Positions 1 to 11,566 of a DNA stretch of 64,000 nt are shown piece by piece. Made by a program: the position numbers and the translations under genes. Every line of letters begins with the position of its first letter. The first letter of the stretch is position 1. Origin of the DNA: Nothobranchius furzeri (taxonomy: Eukaryota; Chordata; Actinopteri; Cyprinodontiformes; Nothobranchiidae); NCBI RefSeq assembly GCF_043380555.1, contig NC_091744.1, positions 1,247,046-1,311,045 of the forward strand. Reading direction: 5' to 3'. The notes under the pieces are model-generated. The model searched no databases and was not told the origin of the DNA. It saw nothing but the letters and a program-made list of their open reading frames with translations.

Positions 1-129
1 TCAGGCACGTTCCAGAAGCGGCGCCTCGCCACTAAAGATAGGGTCAGATTTTATTTTTGCCGCAGCCACTTCTGGGACATGTCAATTCCCAGGGCTAGAC
101 ATAGGGCTAGACATGAAATCACACATGGT

Positions 130-132
<3 letters not shown>
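1..132. other. unassigned left edge
   Basis: No coding frame or recognised repeat family. The stretch contains a short direct duplication of a 'gggctagacat' motif just before the L2 tail. It may be the flank of the L2 insertion or part of another repeat cut by the window edge. Confidence 0.3.

Positions 133-170
<38 letters not shown>
133..170 (-). repeat. L2 3' tail, TTGA tandem repeat
   Basis: About nine units of TCAA on the plus strand (TTGA on the element strand) directly follow the L2 3' terminus. Short tandem tails of this kind mark the 3' end of L2-group insertions. Confidence 0.85.
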
Positions 171-171
<1 letters not shown>

Positions 172-667
172 GCTTTATTTATAAAGCGCCTTCCGCAACC
201 CTGACAGGAAGCTCAAAGCGCTGAACATGGTACAGTTGTAAGTAATTATACTGAATAAATCAACAATAAAAGAAATTCAAATTACAAAATACAAATTACA
301 AAATACAAATTACAAAATACAAATTAGAAAATACAAATTACAAAATACAAAATGGAAATAACAAGATAGATTAAACATTCCGGTAAAATACAAATGTGTG
401 AAACACAATTGGATTGAGTGGATGGATTGAGTGAACCAATGAAAACTGTGGAATGGATTCAACATAATAGAGGGCCAAAATCAAACATGTTCTGGAAACG
501 CCAAGCGGAGGAGGTGTTTTTAGGTGATTCTTAAAGACTGGCAGAGAGGGGGACAGCCTAACTGAGGGTGGCCACTGGTTCCAGAGTAACGGTGCTAGGA
601 CTGAGAAAGCCCGGTCGCCACGGGTACGACACCTAGAACGAGGACAAGCGGGCAGGCCTTGGTCAGA

Positions 668-2498
668 TCAGCGCAGAGTGCGTGATGGGGAGTGTCTGTT
701 CAGGAGTGTGGCTAGATAGGGGGGAGCACCACCCTGGAAGAAATGATAAACAAAGACGAGGATTTTGAATTGTGAGCGATAGCAAACCGGAAGCCAGTGC
801 AGCGAGGCCAGAACCGGACTGATGTGGTCCCGTTTCCTGGTCCCAGTCAGGAACCTGGCTGCGCTGTTCTGCACAACCTGTAGGCGACGCAGTGTTGACT
901 GACACAACCCTGCATAGAGAGAGTTGCAGTAATTAAGCCTAGAAATAACAAAGGCATGCAGTACCCGCTCCAGGTGGGCTCTCGACAGCATAGGCTTGAT
1001 TTTAGCAAGGCGTCTCAGGTGAAAGAAACTGGACCGGATCACAGAATTGATGTGAGCATCAAATTTAAGTCCTACATCAAGTTTCACCCCCAAACTGGTA
1101 ACAACTGGTTTTGAGTAGGGAGAAAGAGGGCCAAGATCAGCATAACGATCGACATTCCTGCTGTTGGGGTGAAAAACAATGAGCTCTGTCTTTCCCTCAT
1201 TCAGATGTAGATAGTTGGCCATTAGCCAAGACTTCACCTCATTAACACAGGAGACAAAGGACTGAATAGAGTGACCTTTCTCCTGACACAATGGAGAGTA
1301 AATATGGCAATCATCAGCATACAGATGGAATGATAGGCCATGTTTACGAAAGATTAACCCCAGAGGTAGCAGATAAATGGCAAACAAGAGAGGACCAAGG
1401 ATTGATCCCTGCGGGACCCCCCACCGGAGCCCCTCCCAAGAAGAAAAAACATCACCCAGTTTAACACAGAATGTCCTGTTTTGGAGATACGATCTAAACC
1501 AGTCCAGAGCTGACCCTTTGATCCCAACCCATCGTTCCAGGCGATCCACTAGAATCGCGTGGTCAACTGTGTCGAAGGCTGCTGTCAGGTCTAACAACAG
1601 AAGCAGCACAGATGTACCCTGATCTAGTGATAGATAGATGTCATTTAGGACCCTCAGTGGAGCTGACTCTGTGCTATGGCCAGACCTGAACCCTGATTGG
1701 AAAACCTCAAACAGATCAGTCAGCTAAATGTGAGACCAGCTGCTGATAAACGACTTTCTCAAGCAGTTTAGATGTAAAGGGCAGGGTAGAGATAGGCCTG
1801 TAATTTTCTATCACAGAGACATCAGCACCAGGTTTCTTCAGGGTCGGCCGAATAACTGCTGCTTTCAAAGCTGCTGGGACCACACCTGTGCTGAGGCTCC
1901 CATTGATAATCTGACCAAGTGAAGGGCCAAGGCACGGAAAGGCAGCCTTCCAGAGACGAGGCGGCAGAACATCAAGTGGAGAGCCAGATGGCTTCTGCCT
2001 CGCAACTAGCTTACTCAGCTCAGAGTATGAAACTGTAATGAGGGAGCTCAGGGTGGATGGTGATGGAGGAACTGGAACAGGGTCAACAGAGTTACCAGAA
2101 ATAGCTGCTCTAATGCCCGATACTTTATCAACAAAGAATTTGTGAAAAGCTTCAGAGTTTCCAGCAGCTGTAGGAGACATGGAGCTAGGCTCCTGGTACA
2201 CCAGAACAGAGTTTAGCGTTTTGAAGAGAATCTTAGGATTATTGGAGTTTGTCTCAATGATGTCTGCAAAATAGGCCATTCTAGCAGCCCTCACAGCATC
2301 CTGATAAGCAACTAGAGATGCTCTGAACAACTCACGCGAGACCTGTAGGCCATCCTTTTTCCACTTTCTCTCAGAGGATCTACACGCCCGCCTGCAAGCC
2401 CGTGTGACATCAGAGAGCCATGGCTCCCTCCTAGGCCTAGACTTGCACAGTTTGAGAGGGGCAACCACGTCCAGGACCTGATTACAAAGTACATCCAA
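668..2498 (-). pseudogene. L2 reverse transcriptase region, frameshifted
   Basis: Two open stretches cover the reverse transcriptase. The first (1716-2498) carries the linker and fingers region, including a 'RPISTLPFTSKLLEKV' segment. The second (668-1609) carries palm and thumb, with 'LDLTAAFDTVDH' (first catalytic Asp), 'GVPQGSILGPLLF' and 'YADDCHIY' (catalytic YxDD box), and then the C-terminal 'LDYCNSL'-type block, here with Asn. The two parts are in different frames. The break lies near 1716: the related copy at 21403-21410 has two extra bases (AG) at the equivalent point, so a 2-bp deletion here explains it. Catalytic residues are all present; loss of function comes from indels only. 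Confidence 0.85.
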
Positions 2499-3292
2499 GT
2501 GTTGTGAATAGTGATCAACGTTAGATGGATCTGGTTAAAGGTCTCTAACCTTACAGACATACAGTCCACAAACTTTGAAATAGTTTCTGCATCCAGGGCT
2601 CTGAACCTAGTAGCTGGAGCTTCACACACAGGGACAGGACATGGCAACGTAACATCACAGAGTATAGGAGAGTGGTCAGAGAACACCGGAGGCAAAGTCA
2701 CCAGGTTCATGACAGGGAGACCATAAGAGATAACCAGGTCCAGGGTGTGACCCCTGGCATGAGTTGGGGATGATACCCATTGAGTTAGATTGAATGACTC
2801 TCGTAAATTAAAAAAACCTTCATCAAGCACATTATCAGGACAGCAGATATGGATGTTAAAATCACCAAAAAATAGGACATAGTCATATTTTAGGATGCAG
2901 TCTGCCACAAGATCACAGAAATCATTAAGGAAGTTAGAGTCAGTCTTTGGAGGGCGATAAATCAGCACAACGAGCAGGCGGGGGGAGATGCACAGCTCAA
3001 ATAAGCACAGTTCAAAGGAAGAAAATGGCTTGGTGGGTGTAAGCTGTTTACAAGGAAAGCTGGATTTAAAAACAACAACCAGCCCTCCACTTCTGCCCCG
3101 TGACCTGGGGATATTAAAACACGAGCAGCCAGGTGGTATCAGCTCGAGTAGGGAACTTGAGTCACCAAACGGGATCCAGGACTCACAGATGCAGAGAAAA
3201 CTCAAGTCATGCTGAATAAAAAAGTCACGAAGAATAAAAGTTTTGTTCAGCACAGACCTGGCATTGACCAAACCAAACCGGGGCTGCAGCAC
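2312..3292 (-). pseudogene. L2 AP-endonuclease domain
   Basis: Open stretch of 326 codons. It shows the LINE endonuclease signature in order: 'LVNARSVLNKT' near the N terminus, 'CICESW' (catalytic Glu), 'GGLVVVFK', 'FGDFNIH' and the C-terminal 'SDHSPI' (catalytic Asp-His). The enzyme nicks target DNA to prime reverse transcription. The last 60 or so codons are out of frame with the true protein: around 2525-2535 the correct frame moves to the neighbouring frame that opens at 2498, so a small indel separates endonuclease from RT. Confidence 0.85.
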
Positions 3293-3925
3293 AGAGATCG
3301 CGCACGGACCCAGTCCCCTCTAACTCTGTGCCCGTAACCGAGCGCAGATTCTCCCAGCAAACCCCAGTCTGGCGTGATCTTCGAGCCGATCAGCCGTGGC
3401 GCGGTGCCGATACACCATCAGAGCCGGCCGAGTTCCGTGGGCAGGGCGCCAAGTAATCCAGGAGACATCTCGGAACCATCGGGTCAGAAGCTGGGCCGGA
3501 TCGGGCCAGCCGCTTGTTCAGGGATCCAGGCCGACGTCTCACGCGCCGGCTACCTCTCTTTCCTCGTCTTCTCCGATGCTTCCTTCTCGAGCTGGGGCGG
3601 ACAGAGGGCCGACACATCACGGCTTGGGTGGAGAGAGCACGCGGGCAGTTCAACCAGCAGCACCATCCGTGAGGTTCATAGCTCGCACAGCCCGGTTCCC
3701 AGCGCGCGCTGCCGGCTACATCAACGGAAGGACGAAGCCTCAGCAGCGCAGCTCGATCATATGTCAGCAGAGGATCCACACCATTCAAAAAAGGGATCAG
3801 CGACAAGAAAAGTGCATAAAAGCCAATAAAACGCCAATAAAAACCGATAAAATGCAAGGCATCAGTGCGTAAAGAGGACGAGCAGCTCGCAGCGTGACCG
3901 TGCGCAAGCGCCATCTCTCTCAAAC
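3293..3925 (-). other. L2 5' region: GC-rich leader with basic coding stretch
   Basis: GC-rich block upstream of the endonuclease. A 177-codon frame runs from 3923 to 3390; its second half encodes a strongly basic segment rich in Arg-Lys ('RRKHRRRRGKRGSRR'). Comparable basic stretches precede the endonuclease in other fish L2/CR1-group proteins, so this is probably the N-terminal part of the element's protein, now out of frame with it. The ATGGCG at the outer end could serve as an internal promoter element for YY1; that is inference from LINE biology. Confidence 0.5.
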
Positions 3926-4904
3926 TCCTAATTTGTTGTTGTTTTGATTTTTCAGTGTAAAATCACCAGTAATTTTCTAAGTAAAAGTACTGCAGTGATG
4001 CTATTTAATATATATGTAGCTTATGTGTGACCCAGTGGCTTATGTACTCCTAGCACCATCCCAGAAATGCAGCGGTGTGTTTTTCATGGTGTTTGCCCTG
4101 GCAGTGGAGAGGAACAACCTCATATATGACATCAAACAGCGAGATCAATCGTGATTTCCTTCTTTTTGGTTTAATGGTGGATTGCATTAACAAACTGTGA
4201 CCTTTGAAGTCTCGAGGGATTTTGTCATCTCACAAATCAATTCATCCAATTTAATCCAGTTCAGTAAAGAACATTGGTCTTCTCTGGTGGGGCCAGTGGG
4301 GTTGCCAGCAATATTATTGGGCTGGCAACCCCACTGGCCACCCCTTGCGGGCGCCACTGCCGTGAGGGAGAGACACAAGACAGTATTCTTGGGTAACCTG
4401 TCATGTAGCCGGGCCAAGATAATGCATTTGCTATTGTTTATATTGTGTTTTTTGTATTTCAGAGATTTTTGTAATGAAAAAAATTGTCCTTTATTCTTCT
4501 CCACCTCTTCATGCGATCAGCACCTCTGCACCCACGTTTTCTGTCAATTCTATCAACAACGCTTGCTGTGCATCTTTGTATTCCTCCAGTCAATAAAATG
4601 TTCATATTTTCAGAATTTCTTAGCAAGTTATTCTTCACACTGCCATGTTTCTGACGCTAGAAATCTTCAGTTCACTCTCTTTTTTTCTTTATGGGGCAAT
4701 GGCGGTGCTGTTGACAAAGGAAGCAACGTCCAGGCCAATCACAAGCTCGCGTTCTCCGTGTCATTCAACGGACGTTTAGAAAAGTGGGCTCGACTTTGTC
4801 CGTCCTTGTTAACACTTTGGAGATCCCTCACAACAGCAGATAATGGTGTTGCAAGTCTCCGCACCGACACAGACGGGGAAGCATAAATTAGGCGTTATAC
4901 TCAG
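3926..4904. other. intergenic, with a strong hairpin
   Basis: A 690-base open frame on the plus strand (4197-4886) crosses this stretch, but its protein shows no domain and includes the hairpin at 4291-4339, so I do not call it a gene. Otherwise nothing is recognised. Confidence 0.35.
4291..4339. repeat. perfect 18-bp inverted repeat (hairpin)
   Basis: GGCCAGTGGGGTTGCCAG at 4291-4308 is the exact reverse complement of 4322-4339, with a 13-base AT-rich loop. It is GC-rich and would fold stably. It may be the fused ends of a small transposon or a local palindrome. Confidence 0.9.
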
Positions 4905-5990
4905 ATTTGCTACTCTGGGTTCCTGGTGTGTTTCTGCAGGGAGAGGGACTTTGCAGTTGCCAAGCCAAAGTTGTGGAATTGTCTTTGCAGGTTAGGCAAG
5001 CAGCATCTCTCAACCTTTTTAAATCTCAACTGAAACCCACTTTTACCAGCTTGCATTTAATCAGGGAAGTAGACTTAGGTTTGCTCAAGTGATAGCATTG
5101 TTTTTATAGTTGCCCTTGTGAGTTAAACTTCTTGTATGGTGGATTCATTTAGTAAAAGATTGTGTCAGTGTGTCTTATGTTATTTTAACTTGGAATATTG
5201 GTTTTCAGTTGTTTGTCTGTTACAATTCCAGTCCGACCACCCTGGACAGCCCTCTTCCAGTACCACATGCCTTTGCTCTTCATGTCCAGCACCATGGACA
5301 GAACTCTTCCTGCTCACCTTGTTCCAGCACCATGGACAGCACTGTAACCAGCTTCTGTCTTGTTCCTTCTTCCACCTGCTGCTGCTTGCACAGCTGACCT
5401 TCATCAGTGATCAGCAGAAGGTTCAGAGGACCAGACCTTCATAGGACTCAGTGGAGCTCTGAGATTCCCAAATCACTTTGGTTGAGCATTTCTGGTGCTA
5501 GTGATCTTAGTCTGTCACAAGACTGAATAATAGACTTCATTGTTAATGTGGAAGACTTGTTGAGTCTGAAATTGCCAAGCTGCAGAGCTTAATTTACAAA
5601 ATCTGAGCTTTTACTAACACACTCCGTTTGCCATTAGGGCAAGTTATTATGTGTTGAGGAGTGTTTAAAACGCTCCCTCTTTGCTTTGTTTTATTTTATT
5701 AAGAGGCTTGATGCCCAGCAAGGGATTTTAGGTATTTACCATTGTTTTGTGTTCTCCAGGGATTTCTGGGGTCGCGGCAGATGCAGTAGGTTTTAGTTAA
5801 GTCTGGTAACTGTTGAAAAAGGGAGTTCCCTAAGAAAACTGTTTATTTTGGTTAAACCCTACACCTGCATCTCTTGTGTTGCACTCCCTCCCTCATCTTA
5901 CCAACTCCAGGACGTAAGCGTGTATGTGTAGCCCTTTTAAAATGACCCTGCTGTTGGATTTTAAGGCACATTATAAATAAAGCTGCTGCT
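4905..5990 (+). mobile_element. L2-like 3' fragment (probable)
   Basis: 4907-5092 reads on the plus strand as a decayed version of the L2 protein's C-terminal tail: an 'RQAASLNLFKSQLK' segment like the end of the copies at 20166 and 668. About 900 bases of AT-rich sequence follow, ending near 5960 in 'attataaataaagctgctg', which resembles an L2 3' terminus. The stretch between also contains two copies of a 'cagcaccatggacag' motif that I cannot explain. Orientation is opposite to the other L2 copies here. Confidence 0.45.
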
Positions 5991-7160
5991 GATGCTTTTG
6001 TTGTTTCCACCATTTAAATAAAGGTAACTTTGAAATGTTCTATTCATTCAAGTAAATGCAACATATCTGAGCTTTATGTTGCATGACTTAAGCAAGTAGA
6101 TGGTAAATACACTGCAAAAGGTTTACTCGTGACAGTTGTTTTGCAACCATAATGATTCAAACAGACTGCCCTTCATATATAATGCAAAAAAGATGGAGTA
6201 GATATTTTAATAAAACCTTTTACTGAAATCATCAAACTTTTTAGGAGGTGGAAATTAACTTTTAAATGGGCAACTGAACTGATTCTCCGAAAAGAAATTG
6301 GTCCACTAGCTTTTTACTGAGAGAAAGTTACCGACAGATCCTAAACGCTCCATACAAACTTGCCCTTCAAGGGGCAGCTTCACCACCTGCTTGATTAAGA
6401 GCAGAGAAAGAATTAAAATAATTAACAAGAGATTTTAACAGGAAGTGAAAATAGTGAGGAAAAAATCTAGAAGACCCCAGAGAAACAAGCATGATATATA
6501 TTGTATAATAAAGGTCTAAATACAGAAAGATAAAGTGAAAGAAGAGAGATTTTGGGTGAACAAGACCAAAGAAAATGTTTAGATCAGGCAGAATTAGAGA
6601 GAAATCCACAGGGGATGAAGGAGGTGGGTGAAGGGACGGTGGGTCAGCGGGGGAGACAACTGAAGACGAGAAGTAAGACAGCAAGAGGAATACGAGGGGA
6701 ATCTCAAGCGCCGCTCTACTGGGCTCGGCCTGTTGTCATGGTAACAGCAGCGAGGCAAGACGAGAGGCAGACAGGCAGATTCGCTCCTTCGTGATCTCAG
6801 TCTCTCTTTATGTCTCTCACCCAGACATTAGTGGACAGCTGATCTTACTCCCTGGTTGTGTCTGTCTTCTTTTCTCTGCTGAAGAAAAATGGACTGACAG
6901 AAAGGAGAGCACTACGTCACACGTGGACTCCGACAGCTGTGTGTTTGTGTTTTATTCTGTTGTCCCCAGGAGTTTTTAACTTGTTTTGCAGGTTGATAAA
7001 CACCACACAGTCTAACCTTTGTACTTTTTCTTAAACACACAAACAGTTTCACCACAGAGCCCCCATGAACCTGCTACTTCCTTCATTTGTCAGAAACCTT
7101 TTAGCTAAAAGTTCTTAAAAATGTAACAGTTTAGTTAGCTTCAGGCATCAAAGCCAACTG
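5991..7160. other. no gene recognised
   Basis: AT-rich sequence with short chance frames on both strands. No domain, repeat end or simple repeat of note was seen. Confidence 0.4.
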
Positions 7161-7164
7161 GTGG

Positions 7165-7372
7165 TTCAGGTCCTTGGTCGGAATACATCCTGGATGCCTC
7201 CCGGGGGGGGGGGGGGGGGGGGGCGGTTAAGGCATGTCCTTCCAGCAGGAGGCCCCAGGGTCGACCCGTGGCTTACTGGAGGGGTTTTACCTCCAGTTTG
7301 GTCTGGAAACACCATGGTGTCCCACCTGTGGATCAGGTGGAGATGGCTGGGGTGAGGACAATTTGTACTGAG
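7165..7372 (+). mobile_element. RTE/Rex3-type LINE 3' relic
   Basis: The segment matches, with decay, the C-terminal coding end of the fish RTE/Rex3 LINE seen better at 61090-61335: the 'aggaggccccagggtcgacc' and 'ggagatggctggggtgagga' blocks correspond to the region before its stop. A run of 21 G residues (7203-7223) interrupts it. Only the 3' part remains, as expected for a 5'-truncated insertion. Confidence 0.5.
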
Positions 7373-8036
7373 AAGACAATACACAAACGTACCTGGCATC
7401 AGACCTGCTCAGCTGGATTTCAGCATTCTTTACTTTTAAGTTTATTTTTATGTTCGGTTTAAGACAGAAGGTGAAACTGGAACCTGGGAATAATGACACC
7501 CATTCTGACCATGCTCCCTTTGTAACTTGCTGGACTTGTTACATACTGTGAACAAGCGGCCATATGTACTATTAGTAGTGAATGCTCATATCAACCCTTA
7601 AGAACCTTTTGCACACATTAAAGGACAGATGTTTCGTCCATTATTTATGTCTATGATTTAAAGGTATATTAGGGTTTTTTGGAAGTAATGAAGCACGATG
7701 TTGGGCCAGCCATCACCGCCTTTTTATGTGCAAGGTAGTCATTTTGTACTTTTTTAAGTTGGAGTAGACATTAACAATATTATGACTTCAGTTTGTTTTT
7801 TCCTGACTTTAGATCTCAGAAATCCCAAAATACAGTGGGGGAGAAAATAATTCATTTGGATAAAGAACCAGAGCTATACCCATCAAATCAGATCTTTATT
7901 TAGTTCACCTTTTAAAGATAAAAGCTTTACATTTCATCATGACAAAAACACAAACAGCTCACCACAGTAGTGTTCTCTGCTCATTAAAACTGTAGCAAAA
8001 GCTCTTTATCTATAATAAGTCTAAGTTGTTTGGATT
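7373..8036. other. no gene recognised
   Basis: AT-rich. 'acagtgggggagaaaataat' near 7832 looks like the end motif of fish DNA-transposon MITEs, but no partner end was found. Confidence 0.3.
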
Positions 8037-8388
8037 GGGATGCACAATATACCAACAGAAATGTCTGTATTGGCTGATAGCAGTGCTTTTTAAACATTTA
8101 TTGGCCATATAAATAATACTAGCCGATGTTAACGTCCAATTTTTTCTTCTATGTTGTTGCCATTAGCATGTTTCAGCAGGGGGAGGGGTTTGTCCGTGTG
8201 TACAGGAGTGTGGGGGAGTTTAACTGAAGCACAGATGGAATGTAGGTGGTGAAGTCACTTTAACACATAGATGTAAGTGTATATGTGATATAACACATAT
8301 GTACATTTTGATTAAAGGCCATAACAGTAGCATCAATAAAGAATATCGATTTCAGCACACATTTCCCTTTAAGGTGCATCTCTAGTTT
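8037..8388. mobile_element. possible hAT-type MITE
   Basis: The left edge 'gggatgcac' is matched near 8372-8384 by 'ggtgcatctct' in inverted form, giving short imperfect terminal inverted repeats around 350 bases of AT-rich DNA. No convincing TSD was seen, so the call is tentative. Confidence 0.3.
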
Positions 8389-8420
8389 TAGAAATAAATG
8401 AGTTCCTTTTCAATCAATCA

Positions 8421-9245
8421 TTCATCCATCCATTTTCCAAAAAACCTCACCAGGGAGGCCTCCAGGAGGTATCCTGACCAGATGCCCAGCCACCTCAACT
8501 GGCTCCTCTCGATGTGGAGATCTACTCCAAGCTCCTCCTGGATGATCGAGCTTCTCACCCTATCTCTAACCATGCAGAGAAAACTCATTTCGGCCTTTTG
8601 TAACTGCAATCTCGTTCTTTTAGTCACCTGAGAGAGATCTGATCCTTAGACCACCAAAACGGATCCCCTCAATCCTGTCCATAGACCTTATGAACAGAGT
8701 TGGTGACAAAAGACAGCCTTGGCGGAGTCCAACTCTCACCTGAAACAGGCTCAACTTACTGCCAGCAATATGAACCAAACTCTGACATTGGTCGTAGGGA
8801 CCTAACAGCCTGTATCAGAGGGCCTGGTACCCCATACTCACTGAGTACTCCCCATAGGGCCCCATAAGGCCCCCTGAGGGACACGGTTAAACGTCTTCTT
8901 CAAATCCACAAAACACGTGTATTAGTTGGGCAAACTCCCACACACCCTCCAGCACCCCCCTATGGGTATAGAGCTGGTCCAGTGTTCCACGGTCAGGATG
9001 AAAACGAAATCATTTCTCTTGAATCTGTGTTTGGACAATCTGTCTGACCCTTCTGTCCAGAACACCTGAATAGACCTTACCAGGAAGACTCAAGAGTGTG
9101 ATCCCAGTGTAGTTAGAACACACTCTGTGGTCCCCTTTTTAAATAGGGGGACCACCACCCTGGTCAGCAAATCCAGTGGAACTGACCCTGATGTCCACGT
9201 GATACTGCAGAGCTGCGTCAGCCAGCACAGCCCCATAACATCCAG
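8421..9245 (-). mobile_element. RTE/Rex3-type LINE, 3' part (continues at 10248-10288)
   Basis: On the minus strand this encodes parts of an RTE-type reverse transcriptase and the C-terminal region. Recognisable pieces are 'VGLRQGC' (RT motif) around 8740, and 8418-8627 with 'LQKAEMSF', 'RDRVRSSIIQEELGV' and 'HIERSQLRWLG', typical of this fish family. The 3' end at 8421-8432 carries an ATGG-type tail, as reported for Rex3. The frame is broken by many stops. Its 5' continuation is displaced by the inserted element at 9246-10247. Confidence 0.75.
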
Positions 9246-10247
9246 GGGTCTCATTTATCAAACATTGCGTAGAATCCTTACTAAAACCGTACTTAAGCTC
9301 GCAAAAAAAATTTACTTACACCAAGTAGGTTTGTGATCTATCAAACATGGAGTATGCACAGCTGCACGCAATCGCCGCTTCATAAATCAGAAACTCAGAA
9401 ACTATCTACAAATTTTCTCAGCAGCTTTTTAGTCACATCCCGCCCTCCACACGCCCACTTACTGTCATAAATGGTCGATGCAAAGGGCCTTGTGGATCTC
9501 ATGCATACACATAATCCGGCTCTTTGCAGCATTTCGATCACAACCGCAGATCAAGGAAGCGCTATTTCACAAGCAGAAATTCAGGTGGGTGTGGGTGAGG
9601 AGGAGAAATGAAAGGAAGTGCTTTTGCAAAACAAATTAGACAAAATCCGGAGTGGTACAGCGTTGCTGAAGCCATCAATGCTGAGTTCTTCAGAGAGATC
9701 TGTGGCAGATATAAAGAAAATGATCCGATAAGGATTTGATCCCCAGACACCTGGGTGAAAGTCACACACGCTAACCAGTCAGCCAAACGGAGATCTTCCT
9801 TGTCCAAGTAGCCAGGGCGCAGGATCAATCTGGTCACAGTGACAGGACACACACTGTCACAGATGCATGAAATTCTGTCTCAATCTGTCCCCCTGCTGAT
9901 ATTCTGCATTCCGTATTCTGCGCTTCAGGCTGTGTGTGTGCATGTGCGCGCGTGTGTGTTTGTGTGTGTGCGCACATGTGTGTGCGTGTGGGGGGTCTTG
10001 TTCTATGTGAAAACAAAGCAGTCCAATTGATAATGCTGCAGGATTTCATAATTTTATCCTTCTCAGCAGCAGCACTGCAGGTGCTCTCCATGTCCAACAT
10101 GTGCGTAAGCAAGGTCCTTAGTCAACTAAAAGTTGCGCACATTCTTCCGCTAGGTTTTCTTTCATGAATCCCAATGTTTGCGTGGAATGTTGCTTACCAG
10201 TTTTCCGACCCCGTTTTGTGCGTAATCAAGCTTAATAAATGAGGCCC
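9246..10247. mobile_element. PIF/Harbinger-type element inserted in the RTE LINE
   Basis: Terminal inverted repeats begin GGGTCTCATTTATCAAAC at 9246 and, read inward from the other end at 10247, GGGCCTCATTTATTAAGC. The flanks carry a 3-bp duplication, CAG, at 9243-9245 and 10248-10250, and the RTE sequence is continuous once the insert is removed. A 3-bp CWG target duplication fits PIF/Harbinger. Inside, around 9640-9720 on the plus strand, 'WYSVAEAINAEFF' resembles the Myb/SANT-like accessory protein of these transposons. A GT-rich stretch lies at 9928-10000. No transposase remains, so it is non-autonomous. Confidence 0.7.
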
Positions 10248-10288
10248 CAGAGCCTTAAGGCACTCTGGGCGGATTTCATCCACATGTT
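10248..10288 (-). mobile_element. 5' continuation of the RTE/Rex3 LINE and chimera junction
   Basis: The forty bases after the Harbinger insert continue the RTE sequence ('agccttaaggcactctgggcggat'-type block). Near 10288 the sequence changes abruptly to the Rex1-type LINE in the same orientation, in the middle of its RT 'GAPQGTVLSPF' motif. Confidence 0.6.
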
Positions 10289-11566
10289 CAAGGAATGGTG
10301 AGAGTACAGTCCCCTGTGGTGCTCCAATGTTACTGATCGCCTGGTTTGATGTGCAGTTCTTCAGTCTCACAAACTGTGGTCTGTTTGTCAGGTAGTCTTT
10401 AATCCAGGCGATAGTTGAGGCCCACCTGTGTCTTTTGGAGTTTCTGGAAAAGTACGTCAGGCTGGATTGTGTTAAATGCACTGGAGAAATCAAAGAACAT
10501 GACCCTCACAGTGCTGCCTGCTTTGTCCAGATGACAGTGGGTTGGTTGAAGCAGCTGGATGATGGCATCTTCAACTCCAACTCCATGGCGATAAGCAAAC
10601 TGCAGCGGGTCCTGATATGTTCTAGTTTGCTTATTCAGGTGGACCAACAGGAGTCTCTCCAGGACCTTCATGATGTGGGATGTCAGGGCAACAGGTCTGC
10701 AGTCATCATTGATTGATGGGCGAGTTTTGTTTGGAACTGGAACAAGGCAGGATGTCTTCCACAGGACTGGAACCTTCTCCTGGGCCAGGCTGAGATTGGA
10801 GGTGCTGCAGAATCCCACAGAGCTGCTCTGCACAGGCCTTCAGTACTCTGGGGCTGACACCATCTGGACCTGCAGCCTTGATCCTGTTCAGTCTCTCCAG
10901 CTGCCTCTTCACCTGACTTCTAGAGACAGATAGGTGGGAGGGGGAGGTAACTGGGGCAGCAGCATCTCCTGACTTGGTTGAAGACATATTTATAGAACCA
11001 GAAGAGTCCATGACTGCGTTAGAGGACAAAAGAGCTGGTGTTTGACAGGAAAATGTTGGAACAGAGGAGGATGGGATGTCTGATTGGCTGGAGACAGGCG
11101 AGGAGGATGCTGGGTTTGTTCCTGAACTGAACCTATTGAAGAACTTGTTCAGTTCATTGGCTGTGTCCAGGCTGCCATCTGTACAATCCTTCCTCTGCTT
11201 GAAGCCTGTGATCTTCATCCCTGACCAGACATCTCTGACATTGTTCCTCTGTAGTTTGTTTTCCAGCTTATTCCTGTATGCTTCTTTGCTCTCTGATCTT
11301 GATCTTCAGTTGCTTTCTGTATAGTCCTCAATAATTCCCTGTCTCCCTCCTTGAAGGCTTTTTTTCTCATTTAGCATATTCTTCAGTTCACTGGTGATCC
11401 AGGGTTTGTTATTAGCGAAGCATCTCACTGTTCTGGTGGGTATGATGTTGTCCACACAGAAGCTTGTATAGTTGCCTCTGAACAAGCGGTTTGTATTCTG
11501 AGCAGAGAAAAACAAGATTGTGATCTGATTGTCCAAGAGGAGGTCTTGTTTTGGACATGTATGCAT
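10285..11566 (-). pseudogene. Rex1-type LINE reverse transcriptase, N-terminal half, frameshifted
   Basis: Pieces lie in three frames: 11306-11566 ('NKPWITSELKNMLNEKK'), 10706-11218 (linker plus 'RLNRIKAAGPDGVSPRVLK'), 10399-10833 ('CRPVALTSHIMKVLERL', 'DPLQFAYRHG', 'FFDFSSAFNTIQP' with the first catalytic Asp) and 10285-10493 ('GAPQGTVLSPFL'). The order and motifs are those of a CR1-group RT. The downstream xxDD catalytic box is absent because the copy stops at the junction near 10288. Confidence 0.75.

Larger units (their letters stand above)
133..3925 (-). mobile_element. L2-clade LINE, near full length, inactivated
   Basis: Non-LTR retrotransposon read on the minus strand. Its 3' end is at 133-190, where a TTGA-type tandem tail follows an AT-rich 'tttataaataaagc' end typical of L2 elements. 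The body encodes an AP-type endonuclease followed by a reverse transcriptase, the order expected of L2/CR1-group LINEs, which integrate by target-primed reverse transcription. The 5' end is placed near 3925, where a GC-rich leader begins with an ATGGCG motif resembling a YY1 site. The length of about 3.8 kb suits a nearly complete copy. It cannot make one intact polyprotein: the endonuclease and the C-terminal RT lie in one frame and the central part in another. A second copy at 20003-21487 is very similar. Confidence 0.88.

Noticed and set aside
133..170. CRISPR-like tandem array
   Set aside because: A simple TCAA repeat without spacers; it is the L2 tail.
1377..1622. Plus-strand frame repeated almost exactly at 21064-21309
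   Set aside because: The two copies are conserved only because they are the complement of the L2 RT coding sequence.
4197..4886. 230-codon plus-strand frame
   Set aside because: No domain, runs through a perfect hairpin, and composition is patchy and Phe/Cys/Leu-rich as in translated noncoding DNA.
9834..10112. Thr/His/Ala-rich minus-strand frame
   Set aside because: Product of the GT-rich stretch inside the Harbinger-type element.
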